DNA from: a virus
Direction: 5' to 3' (one strand)
DNA: 64,000 nt
IMG/VR virus record: IMGVR_UViG_3300027541_000009
Span: 186,001 to 250,000 of that record
The position numbers and the translations under genes are program-made. The notes beneath the pieces were generated by a model that was given only the letters and a program-made list of their open reading frames with translations, did no database searches and had not been told where the DNA came from. Below are positions 1 to 10,200 of the stretch, piece after piece (the stretch's first letter is position 1; each line of letters opens with the position of its first letter).

Positions 1-423
1 GGCGGTGGTGGTGGTGGCGGAGCTGGCGCTGATGGAGGAAGTCAAACCTATGGTGGAAGTGGTGGAAATGGACTCCAATATTCAATTACAGGAACACAAA
101 CTTATTATGGTGGTGGAGGAGGTGGTGGAGCATATCATCCATACCAATCACAAACTTCTGGTGGATTAGGTGGTGGTGGTAATGGTAATTGGTATACTGT
201 TGCTGGCGGTAATGGAACTGTTAACACCGGAGGTGGTGGTGGAGGAAATGATAGATATAGTAATGGAGAACCTGCTGGTAATGGTGGATCTGGCATTGTA
301 ATTATTGCATACAAAGACAGTTATCCAGCTGCCACTGTAGTAAGTGGAACTGTAACCAATCCAACTCGTTCCGGATATAGGGTTTATAGATTTACAACTT
401 CTGGTTCTATTCGTTTTAATTAA
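1..423 (+). CDS. Glycine-rich tail fibre/adhesin, C-terminal part (truncated by window edge)
   Basis: Open from base 1 in frame 1 to TAA at 421-423 (140 residues seen). The first ~95 residues are runs of glycine with scattered Y, N, S and A, followed by GSGIVIIAY and a short beta-rich tail ending in SGSIRFN. Glycine-rich modules closed by a GSGIVI(I/V)-type strand are common at the C-termini of phage and cyanophage tail fibres, where they form exposed receptor-contact tips. The position beside other virion genes fits. The N-terminus is outside the window, so the full architecture is unknown. Confidence 0.75.
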   Translation, partial: GGGGGGGAGADGGSQTYGGSGGNGLQYSITGTQTYYGGGGGGGAYHPYQSQTSGGLGGGGNGNWYTVAGGNGTVNTGGGGGGNDRYSNGEPAGNGGSGIVIIAYKDSYPAATVVSGTVTNPTRSGYRVYRFTTSGSIRFN

Positions 424-437
424 TTAAGGAGAAAAAT

Positions 438-824
438 ATGGCACATTTTGCAGAAATTAATCACGAAAATCAAGTTCTTCGTGTAGTCGTTGTCGGAAAC
501 GATGATTGTAGAGACCAATATGGTCAAGAATCTGAAGAAGTAGGAATTGCATTTTGCAAGTCTCTCTTTGGAGATTATACAAACTGGAGACAAGCAAGCT
601 ATAATGGCAGTCTAAGGAAAAATTATCCATCAGTTGGATACACTTATGATGATATGAGAAATGCTTTTATTCCACCAAAACCTTATGAAAGTTGGAGATT
701 AAATGAGGCAACTTGTTTATGGGAATCTCCAGTGCCCATGCCAGAGCGAGATCCAGAAAATCCAGCAATCTATAACTGGGATGAGCAAAATCAAGAATGG
801 AAGAAGGTGGAGATTAGTCAATAA
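438..824 (+). CDS. Conserved cyanophage hypothetical protein next to fibre genes (128 aa)
   Basis: ATG is 8 nt after an AAGGAG ribosome-binding site (425-430). The N-terminal MAHFAEI...VLRVVVVGN segment is the start of a protein type that I recall from marine myoviruses, where it sits among tail-fibre genes. The middle is rich in Y and W (DYTNWRQASYNG, PPKPYESWRL). The tail contains WDEQNQEWKKVE, resembling the WN-x-W strands seen in short fibre-associated proteins. No catalytic motif is visible. The stop codon overlaps the ATG of the next gene (TAATG), so the two are probably co-translated. Role in virion or fibre assembly is inferred from context only. Confidence 0.7.
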   Translation: MAHFAEINHENQVLRVVVVGNDDCRDQYGQESEEVGIAFCKSLFGDYTNWRQASYNGSLRKNYPSVGYTYDDMRNAFIPPKPYESWRLNEATCLWESPVPMPERDPENPAIYNWDEQNQEWKKVEISQ

Positions 825-1597
825 TGGCATATACTTTTGAAAAATATGGGACCTTTACTGGTCCCGGAACAAATGTTGAATTTAGAGATAATGACGATTT
901 TTCATTAGACCCATTTGATGGTTACTTTAACCTAAGCGATGTTTCAATGCTTTTGGTTAACACTACAGCATCTCCATCAGATTATGTTACTCTGCATTTG
1001 GATGGAAGTAGTACTTCCAATGTAACTCTAGAGAGAAACAGTGGTCCTATTCCAACTTTTAACATTGAGGCAGATCTAACTAACTTTAGTAAAGATGTTT
1101 ATATTGATCGCAATCTTGAAGTACAAAAAACTCTAACAGCAGAGAATTTAATATGGGGAGGAAGATCATTAAATTCTGCAGCTAGTAGCTGGGATGGAAA
1201 AAAAGGATTTGATATTCCCCATCCAACAAAACAAGACCACAGGCTAAGATATATTTGCGTAGAAGGTCCATCTGCAGAAGTTTATTTGAGGGGAAAACTT
1301 AAAGATTCAAATACAATTGAACTTCCAGAATACTGGAGAAATCTTGTAGATTTTGAAACACTTGGAGTAACATTAACTCCTGTTGGACATTATCAAGAAT
1401 TGTTTGTTGATAAAATTGAATGGGGTACAAAGATTATTGTAAAAAATAATTCTGGTGCCACAATCAATTGCGATTACACTGTCTTTGCTGAAAGAAAAGA
1501 TACAACTAAAAATATACCAGAATATGAAGGCTTGACACCTGAAGACTATCCAGGAGATAATAGAGAGTATGTTATTAATGGAAAAAGATATACTTGA
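824..1597 (+). CDS. Virion/tail-fibre-associated structural protein (257 aa)
   Basis: The N-terminal ~100 residues are beta-rich with low similarity to anything I can name. Residues ~125-235 contain KGFDIPHPTK...HRLRYICVEGPSAEVYLRGK, a block I recognise from cyanophage fibre/structural proteins, where it ends trimeric adhesins (compare intramolecular-chaperone-like tails). No enzymatic motif. Starts inside the stop of the preceding gene and ends with TGA overlapping a TTG start (TTGA), so it belongs to a tightly coupled three-gene unit. A tip or chaperone domain is my inference. Confidence 0.7.
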   Translation: MAYTFEKYGTFTGPGTNVEFRDNDDFSLDPFDGYFNLSDVSMLLVNTTASPSDYVTLHLDGSSTSNVTLERNSGPIPTFNIEADLTNFSKDVYIDRNLEVQKTLTAENLIWGGRSLNSAASSWDGKKGFDIPHPTKQDHRLRYICVEGPSAEVYLRGKLKDSNTIELPEYWRNLVDFETLGVTLTPVGHYQELFVDKIEWGTKIIVKNNSGATINCDYTVFAERKDTTKNIPEYEGLTPEDYPGDNREYVINGKRYT

Positions 1598-2271
1598 GTA
1601 AAATACACGAATTATTTCCTTTGATAATTTATCAAGGTGATGTCCAATGTCATGAAGAATTTAAAAAAAATAATTTAGATCGTCTTCGTGATTATTGGTT
1701 TAATGGATATGAGAACGAAAGTCCTGAGTACTCTGGAAAAATATTTGTCCATTCAAAAGAAGAATATAAGTCTTTTTTTAAAGAACTTCGTACTCACATA
1801 GACAATTACTTCAAAATTCTCAATGTAGATTATAGTAAACTGAGTTATCACAACATCAAATCGTGGGTTGGATGCCATTTTAGTGATGAAGAACCACCAT
1901 TAAAACCACATACGCACAATGAATCTAATTTAAGTTATGTTTATTATCTAAAGACTGACGAAACTTCTGATAGATTGTGTATTGTTCAGGATAAAAATAA
2001 AAATGAATGTGTTGGTGGAATATTTGAAACATCCTCTCAAAACAATTTAATCAGTAATTACAATAAGTATAATTGCAATTACTATACGATTACTCCAAAA
2101 GAAGGGACAGTTGTTATCTTTCCGAGTAATGTTGGTCATTTTACGCAAAAGTTTACGGAGAGAAAAGAAGAGCGTATTGTAATTCCTGGTGATATTCGTG
2201 TTACTTTGAAAGAAGAACATTTTAACTATCACCAGAGTTCGACGCACCCCTCTCAATGGTTGGAACTCTAA
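1594..2271 (+). CDS. 2OG-Fe(II) oxygenase superfamily protein (225 aa)
   Basis: Starts at TTG 1594 (protein MSKIHELFPLIIYQG), overlapping the previous stop by 4 nt; no nearby ATG fits the conserved N-terminus. HTHNESNLSYVYYL (residues 106-119) supplies a likely H-x-N metal-binding/facial region, and PSNVGHFTQ (177-185) supplies the distal His (H182), followed by an R (R194) that may bind 2-oxoglutarate. This pattern matches the putative 2OG-Fe(II) oxygenases common in marine T4-like phages. The family hydroxylates protein or nucleic-acid substrates using O2, Fe(II) and 2-oxoglutarate; the phage substrate is unknown. Next to fibre genes, hydroxylation of virion protein is possible but unproven. 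Confidence 0.75.
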   Translation: MSKIHELFPLIIYQGDVQCHEEFKKNNLDRLRDYWFNGYENESPEYSGKIFVHSKEEYKSFFKELRTHIDNYFKILNVDYSKLSYHNIKSWVGCHFSDEEPPLKPHTHNESNLSYVYYLKTDETSDRLCIVQDKNKNECVGGIFETSSQNNLISNYNKYNCNYYTITPKEGTVVIFPSNVGHFTQKFTERKEERIVIPGDIRVTLKEEHFNYHQSSTHPSQWLEL

Positions 2272-2275
2272 ACCC

Positions 2276-2304
2276 TTGACACCGACCCCTGACCGTGCTA
2301 TGAT
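2276..2304 (+). promoter_or_regulatory. Consensus sigma70-type promoter
   Basis: TTGACA at 2276-2281, 17-nt spacer, TATGAT at 2299-2304. Five of six -10 bases and all -35 bases match consensus. Predicted start near 2311 gives an ~19-nt leader to the ATG at 2330. This is where late fibre-type genes give way to small genes read by host-type RNA polymerase. Confidence 0.8.
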
Positions 2305-2329
2305 ACATGGGTAATCAACGGACGACCGA

Positions 2330-2512
2330 ATGCAAGACGAGTACCTCTCACGCTGTGTTGTGGACCCTATCAAGCGTACAGTGTACCTGTATTCCAGTGA
2401 AGGTTCAGAAAAGCAAGTGACCTGTGATACGGTAGATGAATTTATGAATGTGCTAGAGTTCGTTCGTGCTACAGTGGATGAAGAAACTCTCTCTTACGCA
2501 AGTCCCCTATGA
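2330..2512 (+). CDS. Small conserved phage protein, unknown function (60 aa)
   Basis: First gene after the consensus promoter, so likely early. Reads MQDEYLSRCVVDPIKRTVYLY...; beta strands then an acidic helix (DEFMNVLEFVRATVDEE). No catalytic motif. Its TGA overlaps the ATG of the next gene. I do not recognise a function. Confidence 0.65.
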   Translation: MQDEYLSRCVVDPIKRTVYLYSSEGSEKQVTCDTVDEFMNVLEFVRATVDEETLSYASPL

Positions 2513-2715
2513 GTCCATATAAAATTTCATATAAAGACCTCAAAGAGGAACCAATCAAGACCACTCCAGAGAATGTAAAAGAGGCAAATGAAGCACTCTT
2601 TTCAGCAAAGTGGAATCTCCCTCAAGCAGCAAAGCACTGCGGAATGTCACAAAAAGAAATGAAGTTGACATTCTGGGAGTACATCAAGTATAATCCTACT
2701 ACTTACAAAGCGTAA
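2509..2715 (+). CDS. Small helix-turn-helix-like protein (68 aa)
   Basis: ATGA overlap with the previous gene. Residues ~34-58 (WNLPQAAKHCGMSQKEMKL) read as two helices around a GMS turn, the shape of a helix-turn-helix, followed by an aromatic helix FWEYIKYNP. A DNA-binding role is plausible but rests only on this pattern. A tRNA gene begins 7 nt after the stop. Confidence 0.6.
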   Translation: MSPYKISYKDLKEEPIKTTPENVKEANEALFSAKWNLPQAAKHCGMSQKEMKLTFWEYIKYNPTTYKA

Positions 2716-2722
2716 GTTTTTT

Positions 2723-2806
2723 GGGGCGGTGGTGGAATCGGTAGACACACCAGACTTAAAATCTGTTGGGCTTATGCCCGTGGGAGTTCAAGTCTCCCTC
2801 GCCCTA
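2723..2806 (+). tRNA. tRNA-Leu (anticodon UAA)
   Basis: Full cloverleaf: acceptor GGGGCGG pairs with TCGCCCT (two G-U pairs) and discriminator A2806; TGGTGGAATCGGTAGACAC D-arm; anticodon stem CAGAC/..., loop CTTAAAA with TAA; long variable arm typical of class II tRNA-Leu; T arm GGGAG TTCAAGT CTCCC. CCA is not encoded. Phage tRNAs usually compensate for codon use differing from the host; UUA is abundant in AT-rich genes like these. Confidence 0.93.
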
Positions 2807-2818
2807 TGAGGTTATACC

Positions 2819-2826
2819 TCTAAATA
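2819..2826 (+). promoter_or_regulatory. Late-promoter-like octamer TCTAAATA
   Basis: TCTAAATA, one to two bases off the T4-type late motif TATAAATA, 23 nt upstream of the ATG at 2849. Variant TCTAAATA recurs at 13736 and 39609 before genes of late character. Confidence 0.45.
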
Positions 2827-2848
2827 AACAAAAGTAAGGGACTATTCT

Positions 2849-3118
2849 ATGAAATACAGAATAGATGCCAGATATGTTTGGTACAATCGCGGAACACAAA
2901 TTGTTCTGATGTATTTCATAAATCAAATTCCTTTTACTTTTGACGACCTTCCAGACGAATCAATATTCGATTTGGAACTTATCAAATTAGCAGATAACGA
3001 AAGAAGATTTGAACCAGAGGACCTTTATCAAGCATCATATTACTTAATGCTTGAAGAATGTCATCCTCTTATGTTTGAACTTGAACTGGAAAATCCAGAA
3101 ATGTTACCTGTTGATTAA
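2849..3118 (+). CDS. Acidic hypothetical protein (89 aa)
   Basis: ATG preceded by AAGTAAGGGA at 2832-2841. Aromatic N-terminus (MKYRIDARYVWYNRG) followed by an acidic body (PFTFDDLPDESIFDLELIKL, EPEDLYQASYYLMLEE). No recognised domain. Lies between two tRNA genes; the tRNA-Thr begins 2 nt after its stop. Confidence 0.65.
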   Translation: MKYRIDARYVWYNRGTQIVLMYFINQIPFTFDDLPDESIFDLELIKLADNERRFEPEDLYQASYYLMLEECHPLMFELELENPEMLPVD

Positions 3119-3119
3119 T

Positions 3120-3191
3120 GCCCTTGTAGCTCAGTGGTAGAGCAACGGTTTTGTAAACCGTTGGTCGCTGGTTCAAATCCAGTCGGGGGCT
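3120..3191 (+). tRNA. tRNA-Thr (anticodon UGU)
   Basis: Acceptor GCCCTTG pairs with CGGGGGC (with T-G wobbles), discriminator T3191. D arm GCTCAGTGGTAGAGC, anticodon stem ACGGT/ACCGT with loop TTTGTAA (anticodon TGT), T arm GCTGG TTCAAAT CCAGT. CCA not encoded. Reads ACA, a codon frequent in the Thr-rich fibre genes downstream. Confidence 0.93.
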
Positions 3192-3209
3192 CTGAGTTCT
3201 ATAACTCCA

Positions 3210-3368
3210 ATGTCACTTATTTCACAACAAGACCGTCAAATGGTCATTGAAGCACTTGAATATTATGTTCAAAAACTTAAGGAAGATAACTGCACTCCTG
3301 CCTCTATCAGTGCATTCCAAACACTCCTTAACTGGGTCGAACTGGAGCACTTCAAACATGAAAATTAA
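3210..3368 (+). CDS. Small helical protein (52 aa)
   Basis: ATG 3210 to TAA 3368. Mostly one amphipathic helix: MSLISQQDRQMVIEALEYYV, then a Cys and a second helix ending LEHFKHEN. The next gene starts inside it in another frame (ATG 3358), supporting translational coupling. Function unknown. Confidence 0.6.
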   Translation: MSLISQQDRQMVIEALEYYVQKLKEDNCTPASISAFQTLLNWVELEHFKHEN

Positions 3369-3531
3369 TCTATGGTATTGTGAGTCCATGAAGCAGTGGC
3401 GTTGGATTCTCACTGATGATTCAAGACCAATCATTAAACAAGAATCTGGTCAACAACCATTTCTCCGTGATGCTATGAATGATGTAGCAAACACTGTAGA
3501 ATATATGATGGAATGTAAGCAACCTGAATGA
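3358..3531 (+). CDS. Small hypothetical protein (57 aa)
   Basis: ATG 3358 chosen because upstream in-frame sequence is the out-of-frame body of the previous gene. Reads MKINLWYCESMKQWRWIL..., with an aromatic beta hairpin and then a helix (LRDAMNDVANTVEYMME). Overlaps the neighbours on both sides (11 nt and 4 nt). No known function. Confidence 0.6.
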   Translation: MKINLWYCESMKQWRWILTDDSRPIIKQESGQQPFLRDAMNDVANTVEYMMECKQPE

Positions 3532-4151
3532 AGTCTGACTTCTATATTGATAAAGTAACAAAAAAACAATCAGAAGAACTTTTACTAAAATACCATTATC
3601 TTAAAGATATATCAAAAGGATTCAAGTCTGGATATAATTACGGACTCTTTAAAAATAATGAGTTCTCTCCTTTGAATATAGGTGGTCTTCAAGGAGTTTG
3701 TATATTCACTGGACTGCCAGTACCTGAAGTAGCGAAAGGAGCATTTGGACTTGAAAGACACGAACAACAAGGACTCTTCGAACTCTCCAGATTATGCATC
3801 AGACCTGATACACAATCTAGTGAATATAACATCACTTCTTGGTTTGTTTCAAAAGCGATTAGACAACTTCGGAGAGATACTGAAGTTAAAGCAATCCTCT
3901 CTTATGCTGATAACGATTACCATTCTGGTACAATCTATCGGGCTTGCAATTTTAAATATTACGGTCTCACGGATAGAAAAAAAGATTTCTACTATTCAGA
4001 CGGAACTAAACACTCTCGTGGAAAAGTAAAAGGTTATGAAGGTGAGTGGAAAGAACGAAGTAGAAAGCACAGATATTTAATGGTATTTGATAAACAACTT
4101 CAAAAACGCTTGACTTGGAAAGAAGAGTCATGGTATAATATTGAGGTGTGA
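3528..4151 (+). CDS. Mom-like DNA-modification protein (GNAT-fold, 207 aa)
   Basis: Resembles the phage Mu Mom family: FELSRLCIRPD (residues 84-94), a conserved S-W-F-V-S-K-A-I-R helix, SYADND (125-130) and a G-x-I-Y-R-A-C-N-F-x-Y-Y-G block (134-146). Mom proteins have an acetyltransferase (GNAT) fold and convert adenine in phage DNA to a carbamoylmethyl form, making virion DNA resistant to many restriction enzymes. The key ELSRL and YAD blocks are all present and the length is close to Mu Mom (about 230 aa). Starts by ATGA overlap with the previous gene and is followed by a terminator. Substrate and product in this phage are not shown. Confidence 0.7.
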   Translation: MKSDFYIDKVTKKQSEELLLKYHYLKDISKGFKSGYNYGLFKNNEFSPLNIGGLQGVCIFTGLPVPEVAKGAFGLERHEQQGLFELSRLCIRPDTQSSEYNITSWFVSKAIRQLRRDTEVKAILSYADNDYHSGTIYRACNFKYYGLTDRKKDFYYSDGTKHSRGKVKGYEGEWKERSRKHRYLMVFDKQLQKRLTWKEESWYNIEV

Positions 4152-4162
4152 AGGAAGTGCGA

Positions 4163-4196
4163 AAAGAGACTGGGAGTAATCCTAGTCTCTTTTTTC
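4163..4196 (+). terminator. Rho-independent terminator
   Basis: Stem AAGAGACT / AGTCTCTT with inner GG/CC pairs and a short A-rich loop, then TTTTTT. Ends the Mom-like gene and separates it from the late fibre block. Confidence 0.8.
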
Positions 4197-4200
4197 GTTT

Positions 4201-4208
4201 AATAAATA
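4201..4208 (+). promoter_or_regulatory. Late promoter AATAAATA
   Basis: AATAAATA directly after a terminator and 32 nt before the ATG of the giant adhesin gene. Matches the cyanophage late consensus NATAAATA. Confidence 0.65.
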
Positions 4209-4239
4209 ACTTATAACGGAAACTATAAGTATTAATAAG

Positions 4240-7200
4240 ATGGGTCTCTCCAGATTAGATAATTTTCTGAAATCAGTTCGTGGTACAATTATATACGTAG
4301 ATCCCAATAGTTTAGATTCTACGGATAGTGTTGAAAATCAAGGAAACTCTCTAACTCGTCCATTTAAAACGATTCAGAGAGCATTAATTGAATCTGCAAG
4401 ATTTTCGTATCAAAGAGGATTAAACAACGATAGATTCGGAAAAACTACGATTCTATTGTATCCGGGAGATCACTTAGTAGATAACAGACCCGGATATATT
4501 CCAGATGGAGAGAATAATTATAGACTGAGAAATGGACTAACTTCAAATGATTTCCCACCATTTGATTCCACAACAAGCTTTGATTTAACCGACAGAAATA
4601 ACTCTCTATACAAACTTAATAGTGTTTATGGTGGTGTTATTATCCCTCGTGGAACATCTATCGTTGGAATGGATCTTCGTAAAACAAAGATTCGTCCCCT
4701 ATATGTTCCGAACCCAACTAATGATAACATTGAGAGAACTGCTATTTTTAGAGTAACTGGTGGATGCTATTTCTGGCAGTTCACTGTTTTTGATGCAGAT
4801 CCAAATGGAATATGCTACACAGATTATACAGATAATCTATTTGTCCCTAATTTTTCTCACCATAAGTTAACAGTTTTTGAATATGCGGATGGTGTAAATG
4901 GTGTCAGAATTCAAGACGCATTTTATCCCTCTGCTTTAGAATATGATCGTACTGATCTTGACATGTATTATGAAAAGATTGGTCTTGCTTATGGAGCATC
5001 ATCTGGTCGTGCAATTGAACCAGATTATCCTTCAGCAAGTTTAGATATTGAACCAAAAATTGATGAATACAGAATTGTTGGATCAACTGGTCTATCAGTA
5101 GGAATAAGCAGTATTAAAGCTGGTAATGGAATCACCCCAACAAATAAAATTACAGTAACCACTGTAGATAATGTTCCTGGTTTAGAACCAGATACTCCAA
5201 TCAAAATTAACGGAATAGAAGTTCCTGGATATAATGGACAATATGTAATATCGGAAAAATTAAATGATACCACATTTGTCTATAGAGTTCAAAATGCACC
5301 ACAAGTAGCTTTACCATCACCAACTGGATCTACACTCGCTTTAGCATCCGATACCGTTAACTCTGCTTCTCCATACATCTTCAACTGTTCATTGCGTTCT
5401 GTATACGGAATGTGTGGACTTCTTGCAGATGGGGATAAGGCAAGTGGATTTAAATCCATGGTTGTTGCCCAATTTACTGGAATTGGACTACAGAAAGATG
5501 ATAATGCATTTGTTGTTTATAACTCTGACACGGGACTTTATGAAGACAATACAATAACTGGTAATGAAAATATAAGTTCCAATTCAAAAGCACTCTTTAA
5601 ACCAGCATATAAAAACTACCACATCAAATGTGTTAACGATGCATTCATTCAGAATGTCTCTGTTTTTGCAATTGGTTATGCAGAGCATTTTTCTGTTGAT
5701 ACTGGTGGAGACCAATCAATCACAAACTCCAACTCTAACTTTGGTGCGAAGTCATTAGTTTCAAGTGGATTCAGAAGAAATGCTTTCCCCCAAGATGATT
5801 TTGGTTATATCAGTCATATTATTCCACCAAAGGATGTTTCCCCAACAGAATATGCAATTGAATTTGACTCTATAGATGTTCAAAAAGTTGTAGGGGTTAC
5901 TACAACAAACGAAAGGTTATACTTATACGGTCAGACTGACCCAGATGTTCTTCCAGAAACCATAAAAGAAGGATATAGAGTTGGTGCAAAAGAGAACGAC
6001 TATCTAAATCTTACACTATCGGTTAATGAGACAGTAAAAGAATATCGCTCTCGTATTGTGATGCAGAATTCTCAAACGAGTTCTGAAAAGAGTTTTTATG
6101 TTGGTAGAAGCATTGTTGGAATTAATAGCATCGATACATCAAGCATCATTTCTTTTCCAACAGCTCATAATTTCGAAAATGGAGAAACAGTTCGCATTTT
6201 AAGTAGAAATGGACATTTGCCCGATGGGTTAATTCCAAATAATATTTACTATGCAATAACGAATGCAAATCCATTAAGTGGATTGACTACAAATACAACT
6301 CTTAAACTTGCAAAAAATTTAAATGATGCAATTAATGGAAATCAGATCACAATTAACTCAAATGGTGGAATTTTAAGAATAGTCAGTAGAGTTTCTGATA
6401 AGAATCCTGGAGATATTGGACACCCTGTTCAATATGATAATATTCAGCAACAATGGTATATAAAGGTAGCAACTGCATCAAGTGAAAATACAATTAATTC
6501 TATTATAAAGACTCTTGGTGTTTCTGCATTAGGAAATGCAACTCCAAGAACTTATATAACTCGTAAAAAAGATAATAGAATTTTATCGGATAGAATTTAT
6601 AGATTAAGATATGTAATTCCTGCACAAACTGGTAGATTATATGCAAGACCACCAAGTGATGGTTTTGTTATTCAAGAATCAAATGCTTCTATTGGGTCAA
6701 CCACTGGAGAAATACAAACATATTTTGGTACAGGAACTTTATCAAATATTAATCAACAAAGAAACTTCAAATTTATTGCTGATGCAAATTGGAGTGGAAA
6801 TGTTGCGAATATTTTAACAGAATTGCCACATAATTTATCAGTTGGTTCTCAAGTTGAACTTGTCAACATTAAGAGCGAATATAATCCAATTGGCGTATCC
6901 CAAACAGGATTTAATAGAGTATTTACAGTTTCTGGCATTTCAAGCTCCAGACAATTTTCGGTTGGATTAAATACAAATCCCGGCGAATATTTAAATGATA
7001 CCACAGAAAGAGATATAGATCTTCCATACTTCAAGAGAAAGAAATATACTTCAGTTTATTATATTCAACAAAACAAAGAGGTTCAAAAATACATACCAGA
7101 AAAACAAGATGGTATATATTACTTAACTATATTAAATTCCTCAAACGCACCCACAGTTACTCCATTTACAGAAGAAAAATATTCACAATCAATAAAAGAT

Positions 7201-10200
7201 CTTTACCCACAACTAAACAGAGACAATCCAGAATCTGATCCAGATGCAGCAAATTCATTTGCAACTCCATCTTTAATTGGACAAGTTGTTGTTGATGATG
7301 TACAAAATAGTATTACTAAAGAAACTATTAATGATTTTCTTAAAGATAATGATGTTGGAGTTGGTATTACTGACATCAAATCATCATCTCAAACAAATCA
7401 TGACTTTTATACATCAATAGAACATGGTCTAAATCGAGTCACTAAAGTAAGTATTGCAAATACTGGAGCAAAATATGTTCCCGGCACATATTATAATGCA
7501 AAATTAGTCGGATTTGTTGGGTCTGCTGCAGGTCAAGATGCAACTGCAAAAGTTGTAATTGACTCTTACGGAAGTCTTTCCCAAGTTCAAATTATGCATG
7601 GTGGTAGTGCATATGGAATCGGAAATACACTTGCTGTAGTCGGTATAGCAACAACAACTGGACACACTCACGGAGTTGTTACTGTTTCGAAAATTTATAA
7701 TAATGTTGGAGATGTAGTGAGGGTTTCTGGAATTTCTTCAGTCTCCTATTTGGAATATAATGATTTATATAGAATTACCGATGTTAAGGTTGGCGCTGCA
7801 AAGAGCTTTGTGGCAGTTTCAGCAAATCCCGTGCCTAATCGAAGTTCAACTGGGGTTGGAAGAACATTCTCAGAAAATTCCTTTGTTTATTTAACTGGAA
7901 GATCTATTGGAATTTCAACGATTAGATATACCCATACAACTGGAATTGCTACGATTGTAACATTAGAAAATCATGGTTTTAGTATAGACAATACTGTTAG
8001 ACTGAGTGGAAATCAACTTCCAATTCATAATGGAAGATTCTCTATTATTAATAATGTTGGGTTAACGTCCTTTGTAGTAAATGTTGGAATTGCTACCACA
8101 GCTCAAAACAGTACAAGTTTTGGTCATGTTTATCCAGAAGGAGTAACTTCAAATTATGGAGATATAAGTCCCGATAATGAAAATATTTCTGGAAGAGTGA
8201 ATTATAATTATGCTGGAATCACTACTACTTTGCTTTTTGGTATTACCGATGCAACCACGGATAATGTGACCATCCGAGGAATTGATAATTTGGATATTAA
8301 AATTGGAGATTACTTGCAAATAGACGGAGAAGTTGTAAGAGTTAAAACAACTGTACCATCAACAATTGTTAGTGGAGATCCAATTTTTGTATTTAGAGGT
8401 GCTCTTGGTACTAAAGCAGTAAGTCACAAAATTAACTCTACAGTAAGAAGAATAAGTGTAAATCCAGTTGAGTTAAGAAGAAATTCAATTATTCGTGCAT
8501 CTGGTCATACCTTCGAATATGTTGGATTTGGACCAGGTAACTATTCAACTGCTTTCCCCGATAAGCAAGATAGACAAACTTCCACAGAAGAAGAATTATT
8601 AGCACAATCTACAAGAAGAGAAGGTGGTGTTAATTTCTACACCGGTATGAATGATAAAGGAATTTCATATGCGGGTAATAAGAAATTAAGCACAGTTACT
8701 GGACAGGAAGAAGTATTTGATACTCCAATCTTAACCGTAACTGGTGAAGATATTGGAAATGAACCGTCTCTTAATGTTTTGACTGCTATTGAAGGGACTT
8801 TTAATCGTTCTATCCGTGTTGAAGGTGGGGCAAACGGAAGAGCAATTTCTGAGTTCAATGGACCAGTAGTTTTCAATGAGAAGATAACTTCAAATTCATC
8901 TAAAGGTATTGAAGTAGTTTCTCTCTTCTTACAAGGAGATGCAGCAGTCTCAAGAAAGCATACTGTAGGAATTTCTACTCCAGCACTTGCTGGTAACCCG
9001 GGTGATGTTCATTATAACGCTATTCCATCTACGGGTGATTATATTGGTTGGGTTTATACTAATAATAATAGATGGGAAAAGTTTGGAAGAATCTTCCCAT
9101 ATTCGGAAAATGCTGTTGGACTATCTGCAAATGGAAACTTTGTTGGTGTTGCATCCAACATAGACATAAGAGGATCTGGTCCGATTAAGATTAATGGTTC
9201 TTTTGGATCTGCGATAGGTATCGCAACCATTACAGTTTCTTCCGACAATATTGCTATTGGTCTCGCTAATAGTACCTCATATGTTGGATTAACAACTCAA
9301 ATTAAGTTTGTAGGCACAAATCTTCGTGTAGATACTCAATACAATACAACAACTGGCATTTCTACAGTCAATATTATTGGACTTGGTGAAACTTCAATTT
9401 ATAGAGCAAATCAGTTTATTAAATTGAACGCAACGCCAACTAATTTCTTAAAGGCAAATGGTGCAGATGCCCCATTATCATATTCCGAAGTTACCACAGC
9501 TCTTGGATTTGTTCCCACCAACAGTTCCTCTCTTACTGGTGCATATCCATTAGGAAACTCAGCTGTTGTTGATAGTATTGATCAGGCAATTAATGGTGGA
9601 CCTTTCAATGGTTCAAGAACTGATTTCTCCATGAAGATTAATGGTACTAACTATATACCATCAGGTAATGCGGCAAACCTTATAGTTTCTATTGGGGGAG
9701 TTATTCAGAAACCAGGAACTGACTATACAGTTCTACAAACTGCTGGGGATAACACAAATACAATTCGCTTTTTAACCCCACCACAGGCAGGAAAATCTCA
9801 CTTCATAGTTGCATTAGGTGCTCAGGGTGCATTATTATCTGATAACTCTTGGAAGAACAAAGGTGAACTTGTTGTTGGATCTGCAAACAACAGTGCAATA
9901 ATTGTTGGACCTGGACCTGAAGGTACTATGTTAACAATTGATTCAACTGTAGGTGCTGGCATAACTTGGAAAAATCTATATTCAACAACATCGACTACAG
10001 CAAACAAAGTGTTAGTTAACAAGGAATTTTGTTCCGTAACTCAAAATAATACCACAATAACTTTGCCAACAAATCCAGTGGCTGGGTGGTTTGTTACAAT
10101 AAACAACACAGGCAATTTCCAAAATATTACCATCGCAAGAAATGGTAGTTTACTCATGGGACTTGCGGAAGACATGATAATGGATGTCGGTTATGTTTCG

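Noticed and set aside
2047-2373. Minus-strand frame opposite the 2OG oxygenase gene
   Set aside because: Low-complexity shadow overlapping a convincing gene and a consensus promoter.
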